A DNA stretch of 64,000 nucleotides from Dysosmobacter segnis. Its GTDB lineage: Bacteria > Bacillota > Clostridia > Oscillospirales > Oscillospiraceae. The stretch is from contig NZ_JACOQI010000011.1 of assembly GCF_014297285.1 (NCBI RefSeq), forward strand, positions 1 through 64,000, written 5' to 3'. The notes under the pieces are model-generated. The model was not told the DNA's origin. It searched no databases and was given only the letters and a program-made list of their open reading frames with translations. Made by a program: the position numbers and the translations under genes. Below are positions 1 through 8,702 of this stretch, in pieces. Within the stretch, counting starts at the first letter, position 1. Each line of letters opens with the position of its first letter.

Positions 1-40
1 CGAACAGGCTGCCCATGGTGATTTGTGTTAACCAGGTCAT
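1..40 (-). CDS. Start of a conjugation gene cut by the window edge
   Basis: An ATG at 40 is preceded by the purine-rich GAAAGGGTG (46-54) and opens a frame reading MTWLTQITMGSLF to the window edge. It lies 12 bases after the stop of the TrbL-like gene on the same strand, as expected for the next gene of a transfer operon. Only 13 codons are visible, so the product cannot be named. A second ATG at 45 runs into a stop after two codons. Confidence 0.45.
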   Translation of the reverse strand, partial: MTWLTQITMGSLF

Positions 41-52
41 ATCATCACCCTT

Positions 53-949
53 TCATTTGATCGCCGCGGCGATGGTTCGGGTGGTGTTGACGGCAGCCTG
101 CGCCGTATAAACGGCGCTCATAATATTGGCCTTTGTTGTGGTGTCCAAGCCGAAGCTGCCGGCGATGCGCGGCACTTCGCCAGCGGAGAGCATGAGCCCC
201 ACGCCCATCAGCGCGTGGTCCTTGAACACCATGAGTCCCGCAATGAGGATGGTGGACTGGAGGAAGGCGGTCAGGCACAAGCCGATGACCTGCCGCATCC
301 AGCCCATAAAGCCATCCAGATAGCCGCGCGGGACGCTGAACATATAAAGGCTGCCCACGGCAATTTGAATCAGCAAAATGCCCCCGCGTTTGAGGTTGGC
401 GAAAAACACCTTGATGACCGCGTAACCCATGAGGATCACGCAAAAAAGGAGCATAATGGGGCTGGTGATGATGCCGAGACCGAAGTGGGAACTGTTCACC
501 ACATCTGCAAGTGTCTGTATCTCGCTGAGTTCGGTGATGATGTCCTGTCCAACCTCACCGATGCTTCGTCCATAGCCGGTAAGCCCCGCGGAAAAGGTTC
601 CCTGCAGCGACACCGATAAGGCATAGAGCCGGACGGGGACAACGGTGAACAGGCTCACCGCAAGAAAGCCCTTGATGATGTTCATCCCGCACTGCTGGAG
701 ATTGCCCCTGCCGGTGGAGTATTCGATACCGCATTCAAAGGCGCAGACCACCACGCTGACGGTAAACAGCGCCCACGCAAGGCGGGAGAAAAAGAGAATG
801 ATGGCGCTGACCCATTCCAGCTCGAACAGCTCCACGCCCATATTGCCCATGAGGGCAAAGAAGTTGCCGAGAAAGCCTATGGCCTGCCCATAGACCCAGT
901 CCATGAGCTGATCCAGGACTGTCGCGGCGACAAAATCCCAAATAAATAT
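53..949 (-). CDS. TrbL/VirB6-like conjugal transfer membrane protein
   Basis: Polytopic inner-membrane protein of the type IV secretion channel, of the VirB6/TrbL-like (CD1112-type) family found in clostridial conjugative elements. About six hydrophobic segments are visible, with the family signature stretch GNMGVELFELEW near the N-terminus and FECGIEYSTGRGN after the second segment. The first ATG (904) has no ribosome site. A good GGAGGTG at 958-964 sits 8 bases before an ATA codon at 949-947 in the same frame; starting there gives an N-terminus reading MFIWDFVAATVLDQL, which matches my memory of how family members begin. I therefore place the start at 949 as a non-standard ATA (an ATT at 943 is also possible). 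It follows the MNT/HEPN pair and precedes a further transfer gene. Confidence 0.8.
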   Translation of the reverse strand: MFIWDFVAATVLDQLMDWVYGQAIGFLGNFFALMGNMGVELFELEWVSAIILFFSRLAWALFTVSVVVCAFECGIEYSTGRGNLQQCGMNIIKGFLAVSLFTVVPVRLYALSVSLQGTFSAGLTGYGRSIGEVGQDIITELSEIQTLADVVNSSHFGLGIITSPIMLLFCVILMGYAVIKVFFANLKRGGILLIQIAVGSLYMFSVPRGYLDGFMGWMRQVIGLCLTAFLQSTILIAGLMVFKDHALMGVGLMLSAGEVPRIAGSFGLDTTTKANIMSAVYTAQAAVNTTRTIAAAIK

Positions 950-972
950 TGTTCATTCACCTCCGGAGACGC

Positions 973-1006
973 GACAAGGCCGCCGCCCTTTCGGGCGACG
1001 GCCTTG
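973..1006 (-). other. Intercistronic hairpin between HEPN and TrbL genes
   Basis: A strong inverted repeat, AAGGCCGCCGCCC, a TTTC loop, then GGGCGACGGCCTT, lies between the HEPN stop (1021) and the TrbL ribosome site (958-964). On the minus strand no U-run follows, so it is more likely an RNA-processing or stability stem than a terminator. It matches the placement of other stems in this operon. Confidence 0.6.
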
Positions 1007-1020
1007 ACTGCTGTCTTTAC

Positions 1021-1449
1021 TTATTTCATTGTCTGTCCAAAGCTTTGGGTATCTTTGCTTTCCGGTTCATATCCAAGTTTCTGGCAAACAAAGTCTTGAA
1101 CGAGCCTGCATTCCTTTAACGCGCAGACGGCGTCGGATTCATCCAGTTCTAAATTGGACGGATAGCGAACTTGAACGCCGTATGGCGTCAGTTCAATACA
1201 GGAGTCTGCCAGTTGCTCAAATCGCGTGTCTACTTCGCAACACAGCTTACAAAGCTGGATAAGGTCATGCGTTTTGGGCGGCTCTCTGTCGAATTGAACA
1301 AGCGTGGCTTTTAGAAATTTTTCGGCAGCCTGTTCACAGTGATAGCAAATAATTTCCACAGGCAGCGGACGCATCGTCAGCAGATGTTCCGCGGCGCTGA
1401 GATCCATATAGGCAAAGTCAAGCCATTCGCTGCTCCAGCCGGTGCTCAT
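1021..1449 (-). CDS. HEPN-domain protein (toxin half of MNT/HEPN pair)
   Basis: 142-aa all-alpha HEPN-domain protein (Pfam HEPN type). Helical segments include YHCEQAAEKFLKA, the EPPKTHDL turn and VRYPSNLEL, all usual in HEPN partners of minimal nucleotidyltransferases. In the family these are RNases or putative toxins that the partner neutralises, in studied cases by adding AMP to a tyrosine. A REPPKTH stretch fits R-x5-H, but it sits earlier than the usual C-terminal RNase motif, so RNase activity is uncertain. The start at 1449 has AGAGGGGG upstream; a longer frame to 1533 lies inside the partner gene and is unlikely. It overlaps the MNT gene by 32 bases. The protein ends in QTMK, like other tails in this element. 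Confidence 0.85.
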   Translation of the reverse strand: MSTGWSSEWLDFAYMDLSAAEHLLTMRPLPVEIICYHCEQAAEKFLKATLVQFDREPPKTHDLIQLCKLCCEVDTRFEQLADSCIELTPYGVQVRYPSNLELDESDAVCALKECRLVQDFVCQKLGYEPESKDTQSFGQTMK

Positions 1450-1762
1450 ACAGCAAGACCCCCTCTCTTGCGATTTTCCGCTCCAGAGAAGCGTGTTCCG
1501 CTCTCTGATGGAATGCGTTAGAGCGATAAACAATTACATCCAAGGGGACGGACTGCGCTGAAAAGAGCGCACGGCGGATCGCCTTGACCGCGTCTGCCGG
1601 ACGCATGGAATTTTCCGGGATAATGACGCACAAATCGTAGTCACTATCATCGGTTGGTGTACCATAGGCGTATGAGCCGAAAAGATAGATCTTCTCTGTA
1701 TCCACAGTTGCGTCAATGATCCGGCAGATATCAGAAAGCTCATTTTTCACAGATTCTGTCAT
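1418..1762 (-). CDS. MNT-domain nucleotidyltransferase (antitoxin half)
   Basis: 114-aa minimal nucleotidyltransferase of the DNA polymerase beta superfamily. The signature LFGSYAYGTPTDDSDYDLCV holds the GS motif and the DxD metal-binding pair. Family members pair with HEPN proteins and act as antitoxins, in tested cases by AMPylating the HEPN partner. It is transcribed with the downstream HEPN gene, whose start lies inside its 3' end. A close-to-consensus promoter (TTGCTT at 1817-1812, TATAAT at 1794-1789, 17-base spacer) lies directly upstream, so the pair can be expressed apart from the transfer operon. This supports a cargo toxin-antitoxin module that stabilises the element. Confidence 0.87.
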   Translation of the reverse strand: MTESVKNELSDICRIIDATVDTEKIYLFGSYAYGTPTDDSDYDLCVIIPENSMRPADAVKAIRRALFSAQSVPLDVIVYRSNAFHQRAEHASLERKIAREGVLLYEHRLEQRMA

Positions 1763-1788
1763 TCGCGCCGCTTCCTTTCCTAATTTTC

Positions 1789-1817
1789 ATTATACCCAGC
1801 ACACAGAAAATAAGCAA
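1789..1817 (-). promoter_or_regulatory. Promoter of the MNT/HEPN pair
   Basis: On the minus strand TTGCTT (1817-1812) is followed by a 17-base spacer and a perfect TATAAT (1794-1789). The first codon of the nucleotidyltransferase lies 27 bases downstream. Confidence 0.7.
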
Positions 1818-1839
1818 CTGATTTTTACCCTTGCACCTC

Positions 1840-2175
1840 TTAGATGCCGATGATGCTCCAAATGTATTTCGGAGCCGTCAGGGTGAAGATGAGGCAGGCA
1901 AAGAGGATAGCGGGACCGGTCCATTCAAATTGACCTCGCTGGCGAAAATCAAAATACGCGCCGCCAAGCTTTACAAAGAACGCGATGGCGAGGATCATAT
2001 CCAGCGCCGGGAACACCACCTTCTCCACCACAGCCTTGATCTGTTTGGCTGCCTCCGTCCACGTCTGTTCCACAGCGCCCGCCACATCGCCGCCCGCGGC
2101 AAGGGCGGAGGTGCAGCAGAGCACGGTCAGGAGCAGGAGCGTCAACGCCAAAATCATGATTTTTTTGTGTTTCAA
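1840..2175 (-). CDS. DUF3852 family conjugative-element membrane protein
   Basis: 111-aa protein with an N-terminal signal or membrane segment (ILALTLLLLTVLCCTSALA), then a family-typical stretch WTEAAKQIKAVVEKVVFPAL, a second membrane helix (DMILAIAFFVKLGGAYFDF) and a third near the C-terminus (PAILFACLIFTLTAPKYIW). DUF3852 proteins sit next to the channel genes of clostridial conjugative elements and are presumed envelope parts of the transfer apparatus; their role is unknown. The start is a TTG at 2175, eight bases after AAGGAGG; the in-frame ATG further up (2223) lies inside a strong hairpin and has no ribosome site. Confidence 0.8.
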   Translation of the reverse strand: MKHKKIMILALTLLLLTVLCCTSALAAGGDVAGAVEQTWTEAAKQIKAVVEKVVFPALDMILAIAFFVKLGGAYFDFRQRGQFEWTGPAILFACLIFTLTAPKYIWSIIGI

Positions 2176-2197
2176 GATCTCAACCTCCTTAATTTGG

Positions 2198-2225
2198 GGA
2201 TGCCGCCCCTTGCGGAGCGGCATCC
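2198..2225 (-). other. Hairpin between adhesin and DUF3852 genes
   Basis: A 12-bp stem closed by a GCAA tetraloop (GGATGCCGCTCC / GGGGCGGCATCC on the minus strand) lies between the adhesin stop and the AAGGAGG of the DUF3852 gene. No U-run follows, so it may stabilise or process the mRNA rather than end it. Confidence 0.6.
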
Positions 2226-2239
2226 GTTGTTGTTAGCTC

Positions 2240-5200
2240 TTAATAACCGGTGCGGGGCAGGGGCTTGCTGGGAGCATAAACTCTGGTAACCCAGCGGGAG
2301 GTCGCCATGATCCACTGCCCATTGTAGACGCCGCCCGCATCCGCCTGATTAACGAACTGCGTACCGCCGGTGAGCTTGGCAAGGGCCTTGCAGTCCACGC
2401 GAGGGGCTTCCACCTGCCGGAAGTTGGCGGGGACAATGCCGAACGATGCCATGAACTCCGTCACATACTCGTTGGCGGCAAGTCCCAGCGCCGCGGGGGA
2501 AGCATCCAGCACATAGTTCTTGCTGGTGGAAAGGTTATCCGCCAGCGTGCGCCAGGTATTGCCGCTGAGATTTGTGCGGTACACGATCTTATAATTTCCA
2601 GGGGTATTCCACGTGCCGGTGTAAATGGTCTGGAGACGAACCGCCTTGGCAGGCAAAGTGTCTCTCCAATAAAAAGATTCCAGCGCCGTGGTGGAATTGT
2701 TGGCGATGCCGGTAAAGTTGTAGCGGACGAGCTGCCCCGGCATGACCTCCACATAGCCGGTTTTCTTGATGGAAACGTTGGTAGACAGGCTCTTGTTGGT
2801 CATGCTTGCCTTGACGATCTGACCGGCATACTCAATTTCTACCTCAATGGGTGTCTTATCCAGCCCGTAAAATTCCGCCGCCTTGGATTCCACGATCTTG
2901 TACCGCGCCAGCGGCAGGGGTTTGCTCACCGCCAAGCCGTTTTTGTCCGTCTTAATGGTATCCACCAGACGGTTGGTGCGGGCGTTGTAGATCTCAAAGA
3001 CGGTGTTGGGGATGGGCGTCCCGGCAGGCCAGCCATTCATGGAATTATAGTCCGCCGAGGTCTTGACGATCTGGATCTGTCCGGTGATGGGGGTATTCTG
3101 CCACTCGATTTCCGTGGTTTCGCCGGACTTTACATACACGGTCTTTTTCTGCGTGTCGGGGATATAGCCCTCATTCTCCAGTTCCCGCAGATAGTAGCGG
3201 CCATCTTCCAGTCCCTCAAACCGGACATAGCCCCGGTCATCGCTGGCTTCCTGCGCGATGGGGTTGTTGCCGCTGTCATAGAGAATGAAGGAAACGCCGG
3301 GGATACCCTCGCCGGTGGCCGAATCGACCTTGTGGATCAGGATGCCGGAGATGGCCTTGTTGGTGATCTCCAGCGTGGCGGTCTGCCCATCCCTGACCTC
3401 GACCCGATGGGGCGTGTCATCCAGACGGTAGCCCTCGGCAGCTTTCAGCTCCGTCACGGTGTACCAGCCGTTTTCCGCTTCGGGGAGATAGATCACGCCG
3501 TTTTCATCGGTGGTGAAGGTGCCGACGATCTCGCCATCCATTTTCCGGATCTCAAACTGGACGCCGGGGATGCGCTCTCCGGTTTTTTCGTCCTTCTTAA
3601 TGACGGTAAGCCCGCCCGCGCGGACGTTATAAAAGCGAAGGGTCTGTACCTCACCCGCCTTGATGAGAATGGATTTCGGGGAACTATCCAGCACAAAGTC
3701 CTCCACGGTCTTGACCTCCCGCACCGTAACGGTGGTGCCGGGGATCAGATCATTGATAACGACGCGGCCATTCTCATCGGTGATGAACTCTCCATTGGAG
3801 TTGCCCACCACCGCGCCGCTGCTGTCGGTGACAAGGAAGGTCACGCCCTTCAGCGGCGTCGTGGTGCCCTCGATATACTTTTCAATCACAAGGGTGGTGC
3901 TGGGCGTGTTGGTGAAGTGCAGCGTCTGGGTGTCATTGGGGTTGACTACCACCGTCTGGGTGCGGCTGGCCTCGTCGATGGTGTAACCAGGAATGGTGGC
4001 CGTTTCCGTCACCACCAGCGTCCCCACCACGCCATGGATGGTGATTTTTCCGTCCTTATCGGTGAAGTACAGGCCGTTGCTGCTGATCTGTCCGTTTTCA
4101 GCGGGTACAAACGCGCCGGTAGAGGTCGTCACCTTGAAGGTCACGCCCTGCAAGGGCTTCCCGGTGAGGGAATCCCGCTTGTCGATCACCAGGGTTCCGG
4201 CCTTGGAGTTTTTCACGATGACAGTCTGTGTATCGCCGTTTTTGCCGATGACCACGTTTGTGGACGCACGATCCATCACATACCCTGTCGGGGCCTTGAT
4301 CTCGTTGATGACATAAGCACCGGGGGCCAGATTGGTGATTTTGATCTCGCCCTGACCGTCGGTGGTAAAAATGCCGTTTTGCGTCAGGGTGCTGGTGCCG
4401 ATCACGCCATCCAGCCCCACCTCACAGCCAGCGGCAGTGGTCACCCGGAACTCCGCGCCGGGAAGTGGCTGACCGGTGGCGCTGTCCCGCTTCTGGATGA
4501 TGAGCTTGCCCTTGGGCTGGTTCTTGAAGGTCAGGCTGACCGTGCGGCCTTCCTTGATCTGAACGGTCTGGCTCTGGGTGTCGATCAGATAGCCGTCTGG
4601 AGCCTTCGTTTCCGTCACAATAACGCTCTTGCCGGGCTTCAGGCCGGGGACGCGGATCTCGCCGTGTTCGTCCGTCCGGAAGATGCCGTTGCTGTCCCCG
4701 ATCAGCGTACCGTCCGCATAGGTGATCTTGAATTCCGCGTTGGCGAGGGTCACGCTGGGGTTCACGGAACAGACCTTGCGGATCAGGAGGATGCCGTCCG
4801 GGGCGTTGTCAAAGCGGACGGTGACTACACTCTGCTCACCGCTGTCCGCCAGATAGATCGTTTCGGAGGCGTTGATGATGGAGTACCCATCGGCAGGGTC
4901 AACCTCCTCCACGATATAGGTGCCGCTTTTCAGGCCCGTCCAGATGGCGGTGCCGTTCTTGCCGGTGACCTTCTGCCCGATGGTCGTGCCGCCGGTGCCG
5001 CTGGTGCCGCCCAAAAACCGCAGCTGGAAGGTGCAGCCGGGGAGCGCTTCATGGGTCACGCTGTCATACTTCTCAACAACAATGGCATTCAGCGGAGTAT
5101 TCTGGAAGGTCAGGGTCTTGCTCTCGCTGCCGTGGAGGATGATCTTCTGGGTGGAGGGTTCCTTCATCTGGAAACCGGGAGCGGGTTCCACCTCGGTCAC

Positions 5201-7525
5201 GGTGTACTCGCCGGGATAGAGCCGCTTGCCCTGCTCATGGAGCCGGATCTCGCCCTTGGCGTCTGTGAGGATCGTTCCGTAGTCGATGGTGGCAGGGGCT
5301 TCGGCGGATTCGCCGCTGCTGGTGTAAGTGATGTGGAACTTGGCTCCCTCGATGGGCGCGCCAGCCACGCTGTCCTCCTTGTAGATGGTGAGCTGGGGCA
5401 TTTTCCGATTTTTGAAAGTGACATGCACCTCGCCACCGGCGTTCAGGCTGACGGTCTGCTCCCGGTCGGCGTTTTTGCTGGGCAGGTAGTACGGTGCGGG
5501 AACAGACTTTTCAATGATCTTGTAGCTGCCGGGGGCCACGCGGTCCGTCACCGTGCCGTCCTCGCCGGTGACCCAATCGGCGGAGAAATCACTGTCGATG
5601 CCCTCTACGGTGAACACGGTGCCGGGGATGGGCTTGGAATCCTCCGCGTCGATTTTGGTGACGGTCAGCCGGGGCATTTTCAGGTTTTCAAATACGAGGT
5701 TTTGATCGTCACCGGGGCCGAGGTAAATGGTCTGGATCGTCTCGCCGCCCACTACATAGGGGGCAGGGACGGATGTTTCCTTTACTTCATAGCTGTCAAC
5801 AGGGATCGCGGTGAGAACCGCCTTGCCATCCGGCCCGGTGGTGACATCCTGATGATAGCCGTAATGGATGCCCTTGATCTCAAAGACCGTGCCGGGGATG
5901 GGCTGCTTGGTCTGCTTATCCAGCTTCTGGATGGTCAGATCAGGGAGCTTCTGGTCCTTCGCCGTTACGGTCACGGTGCCGCCGCCAGCGACAGTGGCCT
6001 GATCTACATGGGCGCAGACGGGGGCGGTCAGCTTGGCGTAGGGGGCGGGAGCGCTGACCTCCACAAAGGCGTACATCCCCTCCGTCACATGGGGGACTGT
6101 GATCCTGCCGGACGCGTCTGTGACCTCCGTGCCGATCAGCTGGCCGTCCCGGAGGATGTGGAATACCGCACCGGGGAGGGGCGCATTGGCGTCGGTCAGC
6201 TTGATGAGCTGGATCTTTACCTTCGCGTCATTCTCAAAAACGAGAGATACGTCCGTTTTGCCGTCCCAATAGAATTCCTGACGGACTTTACCGGCGTCCT
6301 TGCTCAGAGAGTAGCCGTTGGGCGGCGTCACTTCTTCCGCCACATAGCTGCCGATGGGCATGGTATCCCAAGGCACATCCGTGAGCGCACCGCCCGCTCC
6401 GGTGGTATAGGTGCCGGTGAAATTGTTATCCACGCCGGTGATCTTGATGACCGCGCCCGCGAGACCTCTGGTGGGATCGTCCGCGTCCACCTTGCGGATC
6501 TTACCGGTGGCGGTGACGGTGGGGGTATCCGTAAAGGTGATCGTCACGGTGCTGCTGCCATTATTCGGCAGGACTACATATTCGGGCCCCGCGTTGTCGA
6601 TCTCGTAGCCGTTCGGAGCCGCCGTTTCTGTTACAGCGTAGGTTCCGGCGTCCAAGGGAGAGAAGGTATAGGTGCCGTCCGTGCCGGTGACGATGTCCCT
6701 GGAAAAGGAGCCGTTGGTGGATTCCACGTGGAACCGCGCTCCGGCAAGGCCCTTGGTGGGGTTGGTGGCGTCTACCTTCTTGACCACCAGCGTGTACTGC
6801 TCGTTTGTGACGGTAAGACTGCCGATCATAACGCTCTGGACGGTGCTGGCGGGGTGGGCGGCAGAGCCAGCGCCGGTGAAGGAATACTCTTTTACGTCGC
6901 AATCGCCCCAAACAGCCTGCTTGCCAAGATCCAGGATATATTTCGTCCGGTCCCGGAATGTGGCGCCGTCGCAGGTCTGGTCGATGCTGGTATAGCTCGC
7001 ACCCTTCAGCGAGTTCCAGACGTACATCAATTCCTCCGCACAGGCGGTGGCGGGATCACCCAGGGAGCCGTCCTTATACCGCCACACGATGGCCTGTACC
7101 CAGGCGTTCATGTACCAGCTATAACCGGAATCCCAGATGTCATCCACGCCCAGGGCGTGGGCCTTGTCCGTGAAGATGCCGAGGGAGTGGGCGTAGTAAT
7201 AGGCCATCATCATTTTGACGGTGGGATCGGTGACGGGCTTCGGATTGCCCCAGGTCTGACCGATCAGAGAGGTGCCCATGCCGCCGCCCTTCGTCCCGCA
7301 GAAGCCCACGGAGGTCTTTCCGGCCACGCCGTAATACATCTGGTGCATTGTGCATCTGCCAAGGCTGGCAGACTGATAGGAAACACCGCTCATGCCGAAC
7401 CGCTCTAACTTGATGGTGTCGGCTCCCGCTGCCAGCGCGGCAGTGGGGAGCAGGCCGAGGACGCAGATCAGGGCCAGCAGCATCGCGGTCACGCGATTTT
7501 TCAATGAATGCCATGTCTTTTTCAT
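2240..7525 (-). CDS. Giant SpaA/Cna-B repeat surface adhesin with thioester domain
   Basis: 1761-aa surface protein. A signal peptide (about residues 1-33, ending TAALAAG) is followed by a region that fits a thioester domain: a Cys in VGFCGTKGG and the motif WVQAIVWRY roughly 100 residues later, matching the Cys and Gln that form the internal thioester in class I TED adhesins. I count 14 Cna-B/SpaA prealbumin-like repeats, each opening with a K-containing strand (for example LTIQKLDKQ, LIIQKRDSA) and closing with F-x-N, the Lys and Asn used for isopeptide bonds. A C-terminal non-repeat region precedes LPRTGY and the stop. The sortase motif is therefore the very end: there is no hydrophobic segment or charged tail. 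The ATG at 7525 follows AAAGG by ten bases. It probably mediates cell or surface contact during conjugation. Confidence 0.9.
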   Translation of the reverse strand: MKKTWHSLKNRVTAMLLALICVLGLLPTAALAAGADTIKLERFGMSGVSYQSASLGRCTMHQMYYGVAGKTSVGFCGTKGGGMGTSLIGQTWGNPKPVTDPTVKMMMAYYYAHSLGIFTDKAHALGVDDIWDSGYSWYMNAWVQAIVWRYKDGSLGDPATACAEELMYVWNSLKGASYTSIDQTCDGATFRDRTKYILDLGKQAVWGDCDVKEYSFTGAGSAAHPASTVQSVMIGSLTVTNEQYTLVVKKVDATNPTKGLAGARFHVESTNGSFSRDIVTGTDGTYTFSPLDAGTYAVTETAAPNGYEIDNAGPEYVVLPNNGSSTVTITFTDTPTVTATGKIRKVDADDPTRGLAGAVIKITGVDNNFTGTYTTGAGGALTDVPWDTMPIGSYVAEEVTPPNGYSLSKDAGKVRQEFYWDGKTDVSLVFENDAKVKIQLIKLTDANAPLPGAVFHILRDGQLIGTEVTDASGRITVPHVTEGMYAFVEVSAPAPYAKLTAPVCAHVDQATVAGGGTVTVTAKDQKLPDLTIQKLDKQTKQPIPGTVFEIKGIHYGYHQDVTTGPDGKAVLTAIPVDSYEVKETSVPAPYVVGGETIQTIYLGPGDDQNLVFENLKMPRLTVTKIDAEDSKPIPGTVFTVEGIDSDFSADWVTGEDGTVTDRVAPGSYKIIEKSVPAPYYLPSKNADREQTVSLNAGGEVHVTFKNRKMPQLTIYKEDSVAGAPIEGAKFHITYTSSGESAEAPATIDYGTILTDAKGEIRLHEQGKRLYPGEYTVTEVEPAPGFQMKEPSTQKIILHGSESKTLTFQNTPLNAIVVEKYDSVTHEALPGCTFQLRFLGGTSGTGGTTIGQKVTGKNGTAIWTGLKSGTYIVEEVDPADGYSIINASETIYLADSGEQSVVTVRFDNAPDGILLIRKVCSVNPSVTLANAEFKITYADGTLIGDSNGIFRTDEHGEIRVPGLKPGKSVIVTETKAPDGYLIDTQSQTVQIKEGRTVSLTFKNQPKGKLIIQKRDSATGQPLPGAEFRVTTAAGCEVGLDGVIGTSTLTQNGIFTTDGQGEIKITNLAPGAYVINEIKAPTGYVMDRASTNVVIGKNGDTQTVIVKNSKAGTLVIDKRDSLTGKPLQGVTFKVTTSTGAFVPAENGQISSNGLYFTDKDGKITIHGVVGTLVVTETATIPGYTIDEASRTQTVVVNPNDTQTLHFTNTPSTTLVIEKYIEGTTTPLKGVTFLVTDSSGAVVGNSNGEFITDENGRVVINDLIPGTTVTVREVKTVEDFVLDSSPKSILIKAGEVQTLRFYNVRAGGLTVIKKDEKTGERIPGVQFEIRKMDGEIVGTFTTDENGVIYLPEAENGWYTVTELKAAEGYRLDDTPHRVEVRDGQTATLEITNKAISGILIHKVDSATGEGIPGVSFILYDSGNNPIAQEASDDRGYVRFEGLEDGRYYLRELENEGYIPDTQKKTVYVKSGETTEIEWQNTPITGQIQIVKTSADYNSMNGWPAGTPIPNTVFEIYNARTNRLVDTIKTDKNGLAVSKPLPLARYKIVESKAAEFYGLDKTPIEVEIEYAGQIVKASMTNKSLSTNVSIKKTGYVEVMPGQLVRYNFTGIANNSTTALESFYWRDTLPAKAVRLQTIYTGTWNTPGNYKIVYRTNLSGNTWRTLADNLSTSKNYVLDASPAALGLAANEYVTEFMASFGIVPANFRQVEAPRVDCKALAKLTGGTQFVNQADAGGVYNGQWIMATSRWVTRVYAPSKPLPRTGY

Positions 7526-7563
7526 CGTTATTTGACCTTTCTTTTTAGATTTGCTCATAAGAA

Positions 7564-7595
7564 ATGGCCTTCCGGCGATGAAGCTGGAAGGCCAT
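7564..7595 (-). other. Hairpin upstream of the adhesin gene
   Basis: ATGGCCTTCC and GGAAGGCCAT form a 10-bp stem with a 12-base loop between the CAP-protein stop and the adhesin start. Minus-strand sequence after it reads TTTCTT, only a weak U-run, so termination is possible but partial. Confidence 0.55.
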
Positions 7596-7620
7596 GTGAG
7601 CATATTGAGTTGCGGATAGG

Positions 7621-8589
7621 TTATGCGTAGGGATTGTGCGCGTTGGGATCACCGACGAACAGGAAGCAGATCGTTCCGCCCTCATCAGCTGAGATCCCGA
7701 CGCCGATGGTGTCGCAATCAGGGTTTATCATCGTCTGGAAGTGGCCGGGAGAATTCCGCCAATTCTCCACTGCCCGCCCCGCGATCTCGGATGCGGGCAC
7801 ATTCGTGAATGCGGTGATGTTCGATCCAAATCCATGGGGATACCCAGAGACCGCTACCGCCTCGCACTCCACCTTATTCTGGTGGTATGCGACACGCAGG
7901 GACGCGCAATGCTGCGCCGCGTCCATCAGAGCCGCGTTGACCGTCAGCTCCGGCACACCGTTTTCCCGGCGCACCTGATTGACCAGCCGGACGATCTCAT
8001 GCCGTGCCGCGTCTGTCTGACTGGCGTCGGATTCCGGAATGCTCGCACCTTGCTTGCCGTCAACTACCGTCAGCGTTAAAGTGGCGGTCTGGCCATGCTG
8101 ATTGGTCACGACCACGTCGGATGTGCCGCTGCTGACCGCGATAGCGGTCCAGAAGCCGGAGGCATTCTCAACGCGGATGACATTGGGCTGCGTGGAGACC
8201 ACACTTTTTATATCCGCACTGGGACTGATATTCAAGCCGCTGCGGTCTCCGGGGCGGAGGGTGCTGCCTTTGTAGCTGCTGACGCGGATGCCGGATGCGG
8301 CAGGGGCGATCCCCGTGTATGGATGCCCGGTGTCGATTTGGACTCCGGCGTTCCAATAAACATTGAAACCGACCTGCTTGCCCATGTCCCGCAGTTGCAC
8401 ATAGTTGTGCCCCGCAATGTTGTAGGCTTGCATTTCCACCTGTTGACCATCCACAAAGATGGGCTGCCAGGTGGGTTCCGCCGTGATCCCGGCTGCGACC
8501 GCGATAGAGCCGCCGGTCAGCGCCGCGCCGATCACCATGCCGGTGAACATCATACTGACATTCTTTCTCACGTTTTTGCTCTCGTTCAT
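7621..8589 (-). CDS. Secreted CAP-domain protein with stalk-like N-terminus
   Basis: 322-aa exported protein. A membrane or signal segment (FTGMVIGAALTGGSIAVAAG, residues about 15-34) precedes a copper-amine-oxidase-N-like strand region (IFVDGQQVEMQAYNIAGHNYV), a Big-like beta domain around residues 105-180, and a C-terminal CAP/SCP-PR1 domain (about residues 195-322: ARHEIVRLVNQVRRENG, then HFQTMINPDC, then FLFVGDPNAH). CAP domains are found in many secreted proteins of unknown activity. The ATG at 8589 follows GGAGG by seven bases. It lies between the sortase and the giant adhesin and probably belongs to the same surface cassette. Confidence 0.85.
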   Translation of the reverse strand: MNESKNVRKNVSMMFTGMVIGAALTGGSIAVAAGITAEPTWQPIFVDGQQVEMQAYNIAGHNYVQLRDMGKQVGFNVYWNAGVQIDTGHPYTGIAPAASGIRVSSYKGSTLRPGDRSGLNISPSADIKSVVSTQPNVIRVENASGFWTAIAVSSGTSDVVVTNQHGQTATLTLTVVDGKQGASIPESDASQTDAARHEIVRLVNQVRRENGVPELTVNAALMDAAQHCASLRVAYHQNKVECEAVAVSGYPHGFGSNITAFTNVPASEIAGRAVENWRNSPGHFQTMINPDCDTIGVGISADEGGTICFLFVGDPNAHNPYA

Positions 8590-8702
8590 CTTCCTGCCTC
8601 CATTCTAACTGTGTATGTGTGAAATTCTTCTTCGCAGCTTCACCATATCACAAGTGAGGGGCAGAAGTCGAACAGAACCGATTCGGCAAAAGGGAGAAAG
8701 AT

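Noticed and set aside
3332..7408. A 1358-codon open frame on the plus strand opposite the giant adhesin
   Set aside because: It is the antisense shadow of GC-rich repeated Cna-B coding sequence; the minus-strand frame has signal peptide, domains and ribosome site.
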